A stretch of 64,000 bases of DNA from Acidianus sp. HS-5 (GCF_021655615.1 NZ_AP025245.1:558001-622000); one strand, 5' to 3'; positions 51,713-60,979 are shown, counted from the stretch's first letter. Notes: generated by a model not told the origin, from the sequence alone. Translations and numbers: made by a program.

Positions 51713-52799
51713 GTCTACAAATCTAACACTTTGGTTTCAGAGCAAAAGCTAATACTGGATTAGATAACAAGGCTTACTAATTTCGTATTAATAATTCTTT
51801 CCCACACTTTATAAAAATGAGTTATACTGCTTTTTCCTTCTCTCATCTCTAGTGCTTTCAGCCATCAAATCATACAAATCAGGTAAATCTTTATCCTGAG
51901 ATAATAACTGAGATTTATAGTTTATTCCCATAAAATAAAAGAATGAACTTAAATCCGTCCAAACTTCTGTAATTGTCACGAATTTCTTAACGTGAGAAGG
52001 TAAACTTTTAATTTAGTGTCGAAGTTATTGAACTCTTTTTCTAGCAATTGCTTTGCTTATTCGTGATGAAAGGATTTGCATTTATGACATAAAGAGTAAT
52101 TCGTCCAAGTTTCTTTTATCTAGGTAGAACGTGTTATTGTATCGCATTTAATATCCTTAGCATCACAAGCTAGTAGATAAATTTTAAAGTTATAATTTTT
52201 GCTAGATAGAATATAATTAAGTTCTCTGGCTCTTTTACAGACCTCACTTTTACCTCCCCCTTCACAGATTAGCACGCACTCGTGCATCAGTAATTGGTTA
52301 CTATTTTCTGTGCTTCCTTGTTAGCAATATCTAGTCTAGTAATTCCTAATAACCCTGCAAGAAACATCGCTAAGTCCTTCAGCTATAACCACTTTCATTA
52401 GCAAATTCCTCTTAGATCTTCATACAGATCATTAATAAGTTCCTTAGCCCTTCTACTTCTATTTGCATTACATGTATTTTTTTCCCCTTTTAAGAAACTC
52501 ATAAATCATCACATCGTCCGGGTTATCTATTAATAAATAGTTAAGAAACTCTGTACTTTATGTAGTTATAAACTACTGGGAACTGCTTTCCCTTATTAAG
52601 TCAATGACCTTTAACATTAACTGTGGGTGTAAATGGTTTTAAATATTAATGACTATGTCATTACCAGAAGCCATAACTAATAATATATAGGGAAGCGAAA
52701 TCGCTACCTAAAAACTGGATTTCAACGTCTTTTCCATCCTCAGAAACGATAAATCTTCTTCTCAGATAACCTTAAATTCTTCTACCTCTCCAATATCTG
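51713..52799. other. 1.1-kb region of heavily decayed genes
   Basis: No intact gene. The minus strand yields broken protein-like pieces: SRRAKELINDLYEDLRGI near 52450-52400, VVIAEGLSDV and LLGITRLDIANKEAQKIVTN near 52400-52310, then HECVLICEGGGKSEVCKRAR and LNYILSSKNYNFKIYLLACD near 52290-52160, separated by frame changes. The first resembles an antitoxin tail followed by a toxin or nuclease. This is probably an eroded toxin-antitoxin and mobile-element locus. Confidence 0.4.
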
Positions 52800-53927
52800 A
52801 TGAAACCTTTAAGGACTTACATCATAATAAAGAACTTTGCATCAAGCCTTTCACAACCTTTCATCTCCTTTGTTTCAGCTGCCTTCGGAATTTCCGGAGA
52901 AAGCCTTGCTATAGTTTCTTCAGCAGGCTCAGCACTACCTTCTTTCATACAGTTTCTCCTTGGGTTCTTCAACATCCGCGGTAAGACGTTGACTTTCGCT
53001 GGGACTCTCGTATCTGGAATACTTTGGATTTCCCTCTCCTTTATCCCTTTTAACTCTATTTTCGTTATAGTTTACGTTTTCCTTGAGGCATCTCTGGGTG
53101 TCTCAGCTTACGGCTGGTACCTAATTATGGAGAGAGTGAGCAATACTTCCAGAGGGAAGATCTTGGCACAGTACTCCTTCTACTCTGTCATAGGAGGAAT
53201 AATAGCTACTCTAATCACGGGCTTTGCGGTAAATAGGGAATTTGGTGAAGTAAAGTACTTTTTCTTGACCTCAGGACTCCTTTTCTTGTTCACTTCACTG
53301 CTTTCCTTGAGTTTTGACGTTGATTATGCGAGGAAGCCTCTAAAAGGTCTCTCCCTCAACAAGGAGTTAACTAAGTTCCTTCTCATTACATTCCTTTTTG
53401 ACGTTGTATGGTCGATGGCTTGGCCTTTATTTCCCCTTGCACAGGTTTACGTATTCAACATGAGTTTTGAGAACGTGGCAATAATAGATTTGGTAGCTAA
53501 CTTTTCCACCCTCCTCCTTCAGAGGAAGATAGGTGAGCTCGTAGATAAAAATAGGAGGCTAATGATGTTCTTAGGTAGGTTAGCCTTATCGGTTTTCCCT
53601 CTCAGTTATGCTCTCTCGACTTCAGTTTACGAGATTTACTTGGCAAACATAGTTGCAGGTTTCACTTCTTCCATAAATTCTACTGCCTACCTTTCTTACA
53701 TTTACGATAATTCAAAGGACGTGAGGAAGGGGCTAGGGCTTTATAACGCTGTTGGTGGTCTTGGAGATATAATAGGCTCGAGTATTGGTTCCTTAGGAGT
53801 TGAGGAGTTAGAGTTCCTCGGATTAGTCGTCGCAATAAAAGTTATGATGCTGGTTGTGGCGTCGTTAAGGGTCACTGCTTCCCTCTTTTACTTAAAGATA
53901 CAGGAAGTAAAACCTATAAAATTCTAA
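52800..53927 (+). CDS. Major facilitator superfamily transporter, 375 aa
   Basis: About 10-12 membrane helices in two halves, with a central cytoplasmic loop (SFDVDYARKPLKGLSLNKEL). The MFS A-motif-like loop after helix 2 is eroded; the second-half loop RKIGELVDKNRRLMMFLGR keeps a recognisable G-x-x-x-D-(K/R) pattern. Substrate unknown. Starts at ATG 52800. Monocistronic, followed by the operator of the ATPase gene at 53998. Confidence 0.7.
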   Translation: MKPLRTYIIIKNFASSLSQPFISFVSAAFGISGESLAIVSSAGSALPSFIQFLLGFFNIRGKTLTFAGTLVSGILWISLSFIPFNSIFVIVYVFLEASLGVSAYGWYLIMERVSNTSRGKILAQYSFYSVIGGIIATLITGFAVNREFGEVKYFFLTSGLLFLFTSLLSLSFDVDYARKPLKGLSLNKELTKFLLITFLFDVVWSMAWPLFPLAQVYVFNMSFENVAIIDLVANFSTLLLQRKIGELVDKNRRLMMFLGRLALSVFPLSYALSTSVYEIYLANIVAGFTSSINSTAYLSYIYDNSKDVRKGLGLYNAVGGLGDIIGSSIGSLGVEELEFLGLVVAIKVMMLVVASLRVTASLFYLKIQEVKPIKF

Positions 53928-53949
53928 GGTCGTTAAGTAATATGGACTC

Positions 53950-53997
53950 TGGAGTATATTCCAAAATTTTATAATCAGACTTCTGGAGTATACTCCA
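53950..53997 (+). promoter_or_regulatory. Promoter with two palindromic operators flanking TATA
   Basis: TGGAGTATATTCCA (53950-53963) and the perfect palindrome TGGAGTATACTCCA (53984-53997) lie on either side of the TATA box TTTTATAA (53967-53974). The second palindrome ends at the base before the ATG. The ATG is 24 bp from the TATA box, so the transcript is leaderless and the operator covers the start site. Confidence 0.65.
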
Positions 53998-55236
53998 ATG
54001 AATATTGAAGAAATTAAGGCTGTATTAAAGGAACAGAAGGAGGAAGCAGAAGAACTACTTAAAGGGAGGATAATTCCTAGAGACGTCCCTTCGTTGTTGG
54101 ATTACCTTTCAATACCGAACGTTTTAGCAATAACCGGAGTGAGGAGGTCTGGGAAGTCTACTTTATCTCTCCTCCTCCTGAAGGGGCAAAACTTCGCTTA
54201 CGTAAACTTCGACGACGAGAGGTTAAGGAACTTAACTGCAGAGGAGCTTAGCAGGGTTGAGGAAGGAATATATTCAATTTACGGTGACGTTAGGTATTTA
54301 TTATTTGACGAAATACAGAACGTTAAAGGATGGGAACCATTTATAAGCAGGCTTAGGAGGGCTGGAAAGAGGATAATAGCAACGGGGAGTAACTCAAAGC
54401 TCTTATCCGGAGAGCTCTCTACTTCCTTAACAGGGAGGCATATAGACTACATGCTCTTTCCTTTCTCCTTTCGGGAGTATTTAAGGTTTAACAGCGCTAA
54501 TGTTGAGGGAGACGTTTTTACGACTAGAGAAAAAGCAGTAATTAAGGACAGCTTAAGGAAATACTTAGAAGTGGGAGGCTTTCCTGAAGTCCTAGCGTTA
54601 GGAAGTAGAGCAATGCTTAACAGTATTTATAACGACATACTATTTAAGGACGTCGTTATCAGGCTTAAGATAAGGAGGATAGAGAAGTTTAAGGACTTTT
54701 CGACTGCAGTTATTTCCCTTTATTCTTCTGAGGTGTCTTTTAATAGGCTTTCTAGAATGCTTAAAATTGATTATAAGACTGTTGAAGAGTGGTTTTCAGG
54801 AATTGTTGAAAGTTACTTAGTTTACCCCGTGGGAAGGTATTCTGGTAAAGTAAGTTCCTTAGGGGAAAATAAGAAAGTTTACGTAGTAGACCCGGGAATA
54901 ATACATGACGTAGTGATAAAGAAGGACTTCGGTAGGATTATGGAGAACGCTGTGGCAATTCATTTGCTCAGGAAAAACCAAGGTAAAGGAATTTACTATG
55001 TAAGAGGTGACGATTACGAAGTGGACTTTTACGACGAGAAAAACGGTGAACTTATACAAGTTACTTACGATGAGGAGGAAATAAAAGAGAGGGAAACGAC
55101 AGGTCTTTTAAAGGCTTCCTCAATCCTAGGAGCTAGGAAGCTAAAGATAATAACCTGGGAGAAGGAGGAAGAAATTGTCATAGGAAATAAGAGAATTGAA
55201 GTTAAACCTCTGTGGAAGTTTCTGCTGATGATCTGA
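53998..55236 (+). CDS. AAA ATPase with DUF4143-type C-terminus, 412 aa
   Basis: Walker A is GVRRSGKST (about 45-53), Walker B RYLLFDEIQN (about 98-107), sensor ATGSNSKLLSGELSTSLTGR, then FPFSFREYL. The C-terminal half is the DUF4143 region: a winged helix (NRLSRMLKIDYKTVEEWFSG) and a restriction-endonuclease-like end (VVIKKDFGRIMENAVAIHLL, YYVRGDDYEVDFYDEKNGEL, IQVTY) with the E-D-K-like residues of an eroded nuclease fold. Widespread in archaea with unknown role. Starts directly on its operator, suggesting autoregulation. Confidence 0.82.
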   Translation: MNIEEIKAVLKEQKEEAEELLKGRIIPRDVPSLLDYLSIPNVLAITGVRRSGKSTLSLLLLKGQNFAYVNFDDERLRNLTAEELSRVEEGIYSIYGDVRYLLFDEIQNVKGWEPFISRLRRAGKRIIATGSNSKLLSGELSTSLTGRHIDYMLFPFSFREYLRFNSANVEGDVFTTREKAVIKDSLRKYLEVGGFPEVLALGSRAMLNSIYNDILFKDVVIRLKIRRIEKFKDFSTAVISLYSSEVSFNRLSRMLKIDYKTVEEWFSGIVESYLVYPVGRYSGKVSSLGENKKVYVVDPGIIHDVVIKKDFGRIMENAVAIHLLRKNQGKGIYYVRGDDYEVDFYDEKNGELIQVTYDEEEIKERETTGLLKASSILGARKLKIITWEKEEEIVIGNKRIEVKPLWKFLLMI

Positions 55237-55292
55237 AGTGAGATCCCCTCAATTCTATAAAATTTAATACCATAATTTATAATAGTATACAT

Positions 55293-55730
55293 ATGGCTGG
55301 TGGACAGTATTATGTGCTGGGGATACTACGTATTGCTAAAGATTCAAACGTCACAGTGACTGCAACAAGATTACAGAAGGTCGTATTTTTAGTGGAGAAA
55401 GAGCTCAACCGCGATCTAGGATATGAATTTATACCATATTATTTTGGTCCATTTAGTAAGGAGCTTCAGGACGACGTTTATGAACTTAAAAAGGAGGGTT
55501 ATGTGGAGGTTAAAGAAGAGGCAGTAGAGGACATAATAACTGGGGCTTTAGTGGGATTTAAGAAAGCATACGAGATAACTGATAATGCACCTTCAATATC
55601 TTTAGATGACGAGTTCGTTAGGTTTGTGTCAGAGAAGCTTGTAGTTCCTTTGAATGACCTCCTTAGATATGTATACATTAAATATCCAGAGTATACCGCA
55701 CATTCCTTAATTAAGGACAAAATATTTTAG
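55293..55730 (+). CDS. Panacea/DUF4065-like (YwgA-type) protein, 145 aa
   Basis: The family core is visible: ATRLQKVVFLVEKELNRDLG, then YEFIPYYFGPFSKELQDDVY, ELKKEGYVEV, with the conserved Y-x-F-x-x-Y-x-x-G-P-F/Y-S. Panacea domains (SocA/GepA-like) are common antitoxin domains in toxin-antitoxin systems, but no toxin is adjacent, so it could also be a stand-alone archaeal relative. Start ATG 55293, TATA-like ATTTATAATAG about 25 bp upstream. Confidence 0.65.
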   Translation: MAGGQYYVLGILRIAKDSNVTVTATRLQKVVFLVEKELNRDLGYEFIPYYFGPFSKELQDDVYELKKEGYVEVKEEAVEDIITGALVGFKKAYEITDNAPSISLDDEFVRFVSEKLVVPLNDLLRYVYIKYPEYTAHSLIKDKIF

Positions 55731-55872
55731 TGTACAATAGGTAAGACGACCCTCTTCGCTATAAAAATCTCCCTTAAGCGTTTAGCTCCCTCCTAAGTCC
55801 TAGACTTTCCTCCTGCTCATAACTATTTCTTTTAGGAAAAGCTGATTAACCTTTAACGGTAATTTTTTTACT

Positions 55873-56064
55873 ATGCCTGAGAGTTTAGAGGTAACTGATC
55901 CTAAATACTTAGGAAAATACATCGCAGTTGATGAAAATTTTAACATAATATGCTACGCAGACACGAGAGAAGAATTAATAGAAGAATCAAACAAAAAAAG
56001 ATATAGAATAACAGATTATGCAATAGTATATATCCCTAAGTACGTCGAAGTTAAAGGTCGTTAA
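55873..56064 (+). CDS. Small DUF5678-like protein upstream of a protease-like gene, 63 aa
   Basis: LEVTDPKYLGKYIAVDENFN, IICYADTREELIEESNKKRY, DYAIVYIPKYVEVKG: a small beta-rich protein of the type that often precedes clan AA protease-like genes in Sulfolobales. 41 bp separate it from 56106, on the same strand. Leaderless start at ATG 55873 likely (TTTTTTTAC just upstream). Function unknown; perhaps a substrate or inhibitor of the protease. Confidence 0.55.
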   Translation: MPESLEVTDPKYLGKYIAVDENFNIICYADTREELIEESNKKRYRITDYAIVYIPKYVEVKGR

Positions 56065-56105
56065 ATTTCTCTAAATTTCATGATAATTTAATTACATTAA
56101 TTAAA

Positions 56106-56417
56106 GTGAAAATAAGTTGCCCAAAACGGGGAGGAGAAAGGCTCGTCTTAGGTATAATAGATTCTGGGAGTAGGTATACCATAATTAATTCTGAGATTAT
56201 TAATGAATGTTTTACAGAAGATGATTTAAAACTTAGATATGTAGATAAGGAGTATGAGAGATACTCTTTCGATTTTACTTTTCCTCAATTAGAAAACTAC
56301 AAAATGAACATAAGTTCACCATCAATATTATTTAATTCCTTTCCTGAAGAAGTTAGACCTGATATAATTCTTTGTAGAGAGGATTTCTTAAAGCAATTCA
56401 TAGTATGTACAAATTAG
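56106..56417 (+). CDS. Retropepsin-like aspartic protease domain, 103 aa
   Basis: Starts at GTG 56106. The catalytic motif D-S-G is in LGIIDSGSRYTIIN, followed by strands and the second signature DIILCREDFLKQFIV, where the usual Gly of the hydrophobic-Gly turn (ILGRD/E) is Cys. It is shorter than typical clan AA proteins, and the N-terminal strands before DSG are brief (KRGGERLV). Because of the Gly to Cys change activity is uncertain. Paired with the small gene 55873-56064. Confidence 0.55.
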   Translation: MKISCPKRGGERLVLGIIDSGSRYTIINSEIINECFTEDDLKLRYVDKEYERYSFDFTFPQLENYKMNISSPSILFNSFPEEVRPDIILCREDFLKQFIVCTN

Positions 56418-56545
56418 AATGGCTATCGATATACATTGACGGGCTCTGAAATGACTGCCAATAAAATAAAAGAAAATCACTTGATTAGTTTAATCTAGCA
56501 TCCTTGAATAATGATATCTAGACTTATACTAAATAAGAAAAATCT

Positions 56546-58258
56546 CTATTGGCTTTCGGTATTACTTGCCTCTACTCCTTTATTTATATTATACTTTATG
56601 TGGCATTCTGGGACTGCTGACGATAACGCCCAAAAATAGAACCCTATGTTTGCTATGATATCGATGAACCATGGCCAAGGTATTGGAGAGCATGGTATTA
56701 TTCCAAAACCGTAACCGCCTAAGGCTACTAGAACTCCAGCAAATACTAACATTGCTATAACCCACATTCCAGCTTTAATGTCGCAAGGTTTTTTCTCTTT
56801 ATAAGTGAAGTATGTAAGAGCTCCAGCTAACATTACTGCTATTAAAATATAACCACCGTAGGGGTCACAAGGTGCTATTAAAGATCCTGCACCCCAGTAT
56901 ACTAACAGCCCGGATACTACGAAAGCTATTCCAGAGATAATCTGGTGAGCTGGTAACTTGAAAGGTCTCGGTACGTCTGGAGCATATTTTCTACTAATTG
57001 GAAGGAACACTGAGCCTATAATGTAAGAGAACACTCCGGTAGTAGTTATAATTGAAACTAATGCGCTCCAAGCTCCTCCAACAGAGGAGACTAAAGTACC
57101 AGCATAAGCCATTACTAAGAGGACTACTGTAACTATCATTGTTGCAATTAATCCCCACACTGGAACTCTGTACTTAGGGTGAATTTCGAAGAACTTATCT
57201 GAGAGGAATCCTTCCTTAGAAGTTCCGTAAAGAACTCTTGAAGTTGATGCCATGTATTGGCTTAAAGTACCAATGGGAGAAACTACGCCGTCAATAGCTA
57301 ATATTATTGCTAATGCACCTAACCCTAAACCTGCAACTTCGTAAAAGAACGGGAACGAATATATTGGAGGTTTTACAGAGCTTAATCCAACCCAATTACC
57401 TGGCGATATACCCTTAGTTCCGAAGGCTGATGAATTCCAAGTAAATCCTCCTATGAATACTACTTGAAGCATTGTGTAAAGCAATACTGAAGTACCTACA
57501 ACTGCTAATACTGCCCTCCATATGTCCCTTCCAGGCATTTTAGCTTCTGCAGCCATCTCTATAGGTTGCCTAAACCCTAAGTAAGCAAAAGCTACTCCAG
57601 TAGCAGGAATTGCAGAGAATACCGGTAAAACCCCGTATGGAGCAAATGAGGGCGTTGTAAAGTTTGATGTAAACCTAGGTACACCTAGTATTAGTATTGC
57701 TAAAACTGTGAGCGAAGGTATTACTAATTTCCATAATGTTATCCCAAAATTACTTGCTCTGAGCGCTGAAATTCCTACATAATTTATGAAGAAGAATGCA
57801 GCAGATAGTGCTAAAGCAATTACAAGTCCTTCAGCAGTGGGAAAACCTGAGGAACATAAAGTCAAGGAAGTTATCCCGTATAAGCTTAAAGCGCCCTGAA
57901 GTACTTCAATCACTGCAACTGCCTCAGCTGCAGGTACCGCAATATAAGTTAATATTACACTCCAACTTATTACTGAAGCAGCTAATCCACCATGAGAGTA
58001 TTTAGCATATCTAACTGCTCCACCAGCTACTGGTATTGCTGTACCTACTTCAGCCCAAACTAACGCTATGAGAAGAATGAAAACACCTCCAAATAGCCAA
58101 CTAAGTATTGCTGCAGGTCCCGCTGCAGACGCTGTTTCCAGACTTCCGAATATCCATCCTGAACCTATTACCGCAGTTAAACCTGCAAAATACAGGTCTA
58201 TTAAACGTAACTCTCTTTTTAATTTTACACCTGATGAAGTTGTGCTTTGTCTAGACAT
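56546..58258 (-). CDS. APC family amino acid / polyamine permease, 570 aa
   Basis: About 14 membrane helices. The opening LIDLYFAGLTAVIGSGWIFG and the GPAAILSWLFGGVFILLIAL segment are the APC superfamily helix-1 (G-S-G) and helix-2 regions. Helix 6 region GVAFAYLGFRQPIEMAAEAK and the helix 8 region DGVVSPIGTLSQYMASTSRV also fit. It would import amino acids or related compounds by proton coupling. Starts at ATG 58258. A 22-bp palindrome lies about 330 bp upstream. Confidence 0.85.
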   Translation of the reverse strand: MSRQSTTSSGVKLKRELRLIDLYFAGLTAVIGSGWIFGSLETASAAGPAAILSWLFGGVFILLIALVWAEVGTAIPVAGGAVRYAKYSHGGLAASVISWSVILTYIAVPAAEAVAVIEVLQGALSLYGITSLTLCSSGFPTAEGLVIALALSAAFFFINYVGISALRASNFGITLWKLVIPSLTVLAILILGVPRFTSNFTTPSFAPYGVLPVFSAIPATGVAFAYLGFRQPIEMAAEAKMPGRDIWRAVLAVVGTSVLLYTMLQVVFIGGFTWNSSAFGTKGISPGNWVGLSSVKPPIYSFPFFYEVAGLGLGALAIILAIDGVVSPIGTLSQYMASTSRVLYGTSKEGFLSDKFFEIHPKYRVPVWGLIATMIVTVVLLVMAYAGTLVSSVGGAWSALVSIITTTGVFSYIIGSVFLPISRKYAPDVPRPFKLPAHQIISGIAFVVSGLLVYWGAGSLIAPCDPYGGYILIAVMLAGALTYFTYKEKKPCDIKAGMWVIAMLVFAGVLVALGGYGFGIIPCSPIPWPWFIDIIANIGFYFWALSSAVPECHIKYNINKGVEASNTESQ

Positions 58259-58584
58259 ATACTATTGTATTTATAAACTATATAAAAGAATTGCTTATAT
58301 AACTGATAAAATCATGTAATTTTTACGGATAATTCTTTATACTTTTTTAATAGTTAGGGACAGAATTAAAAATGTTGATCTAAAAGAGGAAAATATTAAA
58401 GATTAAAAAAGTTTTTATTGACAAAAGTAAAAGATGATTAAAAATTACCAGCATCATACATGTAGGGAATTAAAAAGTAATTAAAAAATAAGAACATCGA
58501 AGAAATCTAAAAAGCATTCATGATTTATCTAGTGCTAAATTCATTTCATCTAACCCGTAAAATCTTCCCTTTAAATTCAAAGAA
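58259..58584. other. A+T-rich spacer upstream of the APC permease
   Basis: No gene or RNA signature seen. The promoter of the permease should lie just above 58280 on the minus strand. Together with 58585-58683 this is a 425-bp non-coding interval. Confidence 0.3.
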
Positions 58585-58606
58585 ATAACTTAAGTACTTA
58601 AGTTAT
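58585..58606. promoter_or_regulatory. 22-bp perfect palindrome
   Basis: ATAACTTAAGT / ACTTAAGTTAT is a perfect inverted repeat with no spacer. It lies in the intergenic region, 78 bp after the end of the molybdopterin hydroxylase gene and 327 bp before the APC permease start. Without a following T tract it is more like a dimer-protein binding site than a terminator. Confidence 0.45.
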
Positions 58607-58683
58607 CAACGATAAAATTTAGGTAAGATTTAACGTCTAAACGAAATTAAGATTTATATAAACTAATATAATCCTATAAAAAA

Positions 58684-60867
58684 TTAAATTAAGTCCTCCA
58701 TCCTCACAGGGATAGTAGTTATCCTCCTTCCACTAGCCTTCTCTATTGCCCTAACTATTGCGGGAGGAGCACCTATTGCGGCACCTTCTCCAATTCCCTT
58801 AGCTGGAAGAGGAGCGCTGGACATACCTTCCTCCATGTACATCCACTTCATCCTAAAAGACTCTGCAGGAGAAGGAATTGTATACTCAGCAAATGATGGA
58901 GTAAGTAAATTACCTCTGTTGTCATATACAATACCCTCCATTATAGCCTCTCCGAAGCCCTGCATTATTCCTCCCTCAACTTGTCCCTCTGCAAGCATTG
59001 GGTTAACTACTAGCCCTATGTCGTCGACAGCTACATAATCCAAGACTCTAACTTTTCCAGAATCATCGACCTCAACCATTGCTATGTGACTACCGTAAGG
59101 GAAAGTATAATTATCTAGACCGAAGGAAGCAGTAGCCTCCAAAGTAGGTTCAGCTTTATAATTCCAGGTACCGCCAAGGTTTGAAGTTGCCATCTTTGCA
59201 ATTTCAGCAAGACTCAACGCTTTACCGCTCTTAGGATTAAACACTTTCCCATCCTTATATTGTATCTCCTCAGGGTCACTTTGTAAGAATGACGCCACAA
59301 GTTTAATTATATTCTCCTTCAGCTTCCTTGAAGCGAGAAGTGCTGCATTACCTGCTAAGGTTAAACTCCTACTCCCGTAAGTTCCAAATGCGTTGGAAAT
59401 TTTATCAGTATCGCCCCAAGTTACGCTTACGTCGTCTATGTTAATCCCCAGTTCGTCTGCAACTATTTGGGCTATTGCAGTCCCTGTACCTTGACCGTGG
59501 GGAGCTGCACCTATTATGACCTCAACCTTACCGTTAGCTAATAACCTAACTGAGGCGCTCTCCCAAGGACCGAAGTTATTTTGCTCCACGTAGAATGAGA
59601 GCCCTACTCCTACTTTTCTTCCTTGTTTTCTAAGTTCCTCAGCGTTCTTCTCCATTTCTTTGTAAATTCCTTCGGCCTTGTTCAGTAAATCTAAGTAATT
59701 ACCGCTATCGTATTTTAAGCCAAATGGGTTAACGTAAGGAGTCTCCTTTATTACGTTCTTCTTCCTCAGTTCTATTGGATCAATTCTTAGCTCGTCAGCC
59801 AAAATGTCCATCATTCTCTCATAAACGAAGGCAGCCTCTGGTCTTCCTGCACCTCTGTACTGATCTAAGGGAACTTTATTTGTTAGGACTCCTTTAATAT
59901 TCGCCATGGCGTTCTTAATATCGTAAGGTCCGGTAATTAGAGTTGAGGAAATATCAGCTAAGTAAAACCCGTGCCATGCAGCACCGAGGTCGATTATTAG
60001 GTCGTCAATTATTGCGTTTACTTTACCGTCCTTACTTGCACCCAACTTAACGTGGTGTATTTGACCCCTACCATGGTAAGTTGAATGAAGTTCTTCACTC
60101 CTAGTATTGATGAACTTTACGGGCCTCCTTGATTTTATTGAAGCATAAACAGTAATGTACTCTTCAGCATAAGGAAATAACTTTGAACCGAAAGCTCCTC
60201 CAACGTCCGCCTGGATTACTCTGAAGTCAAAGTCAGGAAAAGCTGAAATTAAGTAAGACCTCATGTAGTGAGGGGACTGAGTTGATGCATAAACAGTTAT
60301 CCTATCCTGTTGGTAATCAGCTACCAAACCCCTAGGTTCCATTGGTGAAGGATAAACCCTAGATATGTAGAACTTCTCCTCTATTTTTATTTCACTATCC
60401 TCATACGCTTTTTCCGCGTTACCTCCCTTATATACCTTGGAATATGCAATGTTACTACTTTCTTCTACAGCTTTAACTTCGTCCTTTGACGCCTCTTCTG
60501 GATCAATTACTGCGGGAAGTTCTTCATAATCGTAGGAAATGTAATCAAGTGCGTCGTAAGCAGTATATCTGTCCTCTGCGAGAACTGCCGCTATTGGTTG
60601 TCCGGCATATAATATTTCATCCACAGCCATTGGGAAATTTTTAGGTCTGTTCTCAACGTTTATTGTAAGTCCTGTTATTACGTCTACCACGCCAGGAAGT
60701 TTAAGTGCGTCTTCAACGTTTACTTTCTTTAGCCTTGCGTGGGGGACATTACTCCTCAGGATTGCTAAATAAAACATTCCGTTTAGGTTTATATCATCTA
60801 CATACCTTCCCGTTCCAGTTATAAGTTTTAAATCTTCCTTCCTCCTTATCCTCTGCCCGATGTACAT
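58684..60867 (-). CDS. Molybdopterin hydroxylase large subunit (glyceraldehyde / aldehyde oxidoreductase-like), 727 aa
   Basis: Opening YIGQRIRRKEDLKLITGTGR then YVDDINLNGMFYLAIL, the classic CoxL/CutA N-terminus. Mo-site loops: LDQYRGAGRPEAAFVYERM, AAPHGQGTGTAIAQIVADEL, GTYGSRSLTLAG, and the catalytic Glu in AKGIGEGAAIGAPPA. The CO-dehydrogenase AYRCSFR loop is replaced by QYRGAGRPEA, so an aldehyde oxidoreductase is likelier; in Sulfolobus a similar enzyme oxidises glyceraldehyde. Partner FAD and FeS subunits are not in the neighbourhood. Full-length family member, start ATG 60867. Confidence 0.87.
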   Translation of the reverse strand: MYIGQRIRRKEDLKLITGTGRYVDDINLNGMFYLAILRSNVPHARLKKVNVEDALKLPGVVDVITGLTINVENRPKNFPMAVDEILYAGQPIAAVLAEDRYTAYDALDYISYDYEELPAVIDPEEASKDEVKAVEESSNIAYSKVYKGGNAEKAYEDSEIKIEEKFYISRVYPSPMEPRGLVADYQQDRITVYASTQSPHYMRSYLISAFPDFDFRVIQADVGGAFGSKLFPYAEEYITVYASIKSRRPVKFINTRSEELHSTYHGRGQIHHVKLGASKDGKVNAIIDDLIIDLGAAWHGFYLADISSTLITGPYDIKNAMANIKGVLTNKVPLDQYRGAGRPEAAFVYERMMDILADELRIDPIELRKKNVIKETPYVNPFGLKYDSGNYLDLLNKAEGIYKEMEKNAEELRKQGRKVGVGLSFYVEQNNFGPWESASVRLLANGKVEVIIGAAPHGQGTGTAIAQIVADELGINIDDVSVTWGDTDKISNAFGTYGSRSLTLAGNAALLASRKLKENIIKLVASFLQSDPEEIQYKDGKVFNPKSGKALSLAEIAKMATSNLGGTWNYKAEPTLEATASFGLDNYTFPYGSHIAMVEVDDSGKVRVLDYVAVDDIGLVVNPMLAEGQVEGGIMQGFGEAIMEGIVYDNRGNLLTPSFAEYTIPSPAESFRMKWMYMEEGMSSAPLPAKGIGEGAAIGAPPAIVRAIEKASGRRITTIPVRMEDLI

Positions 60868-60928
60868 AGTTATAGTTAGGAATATTTGATTATAAAATTT
60901 TTATTAGGAGAAATCCATGTAGTATAGT

Positions 60929-60979
60929 ACGTGATGAAAGGGTCAAGCGGATGAGTGAAGAGAACTTGCCCGTCTGATT
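60929..60979 (+). ncRNA. C/D box sRNA
   Basis: Box C GTGATGA (60931-60937), a 10-nt guide AAGGGTCAAG, D' CGGA (60948-60951), spacer TGA, C' GTGAAGA (60955-60961), a 12-nt guide GAACTTGCCCGT and D CTGA (60974-60977). It is antisense to, and touches, the 3' end of the membrane-protein gene 60979-61539. The D guide complement ACGGGCAAGTTC resembles the conserved 23S rRNA segment CGGGUAAGUUC remembered from E. coli, a testable target. Confidence 0.82.

Noticed and set aside
52160..52450. Protein-like pieces on the minus strand that could be a defence gene
   Set aside because: Broken by several stops and frame changes and too short to name a family; described only as decayed sequence.
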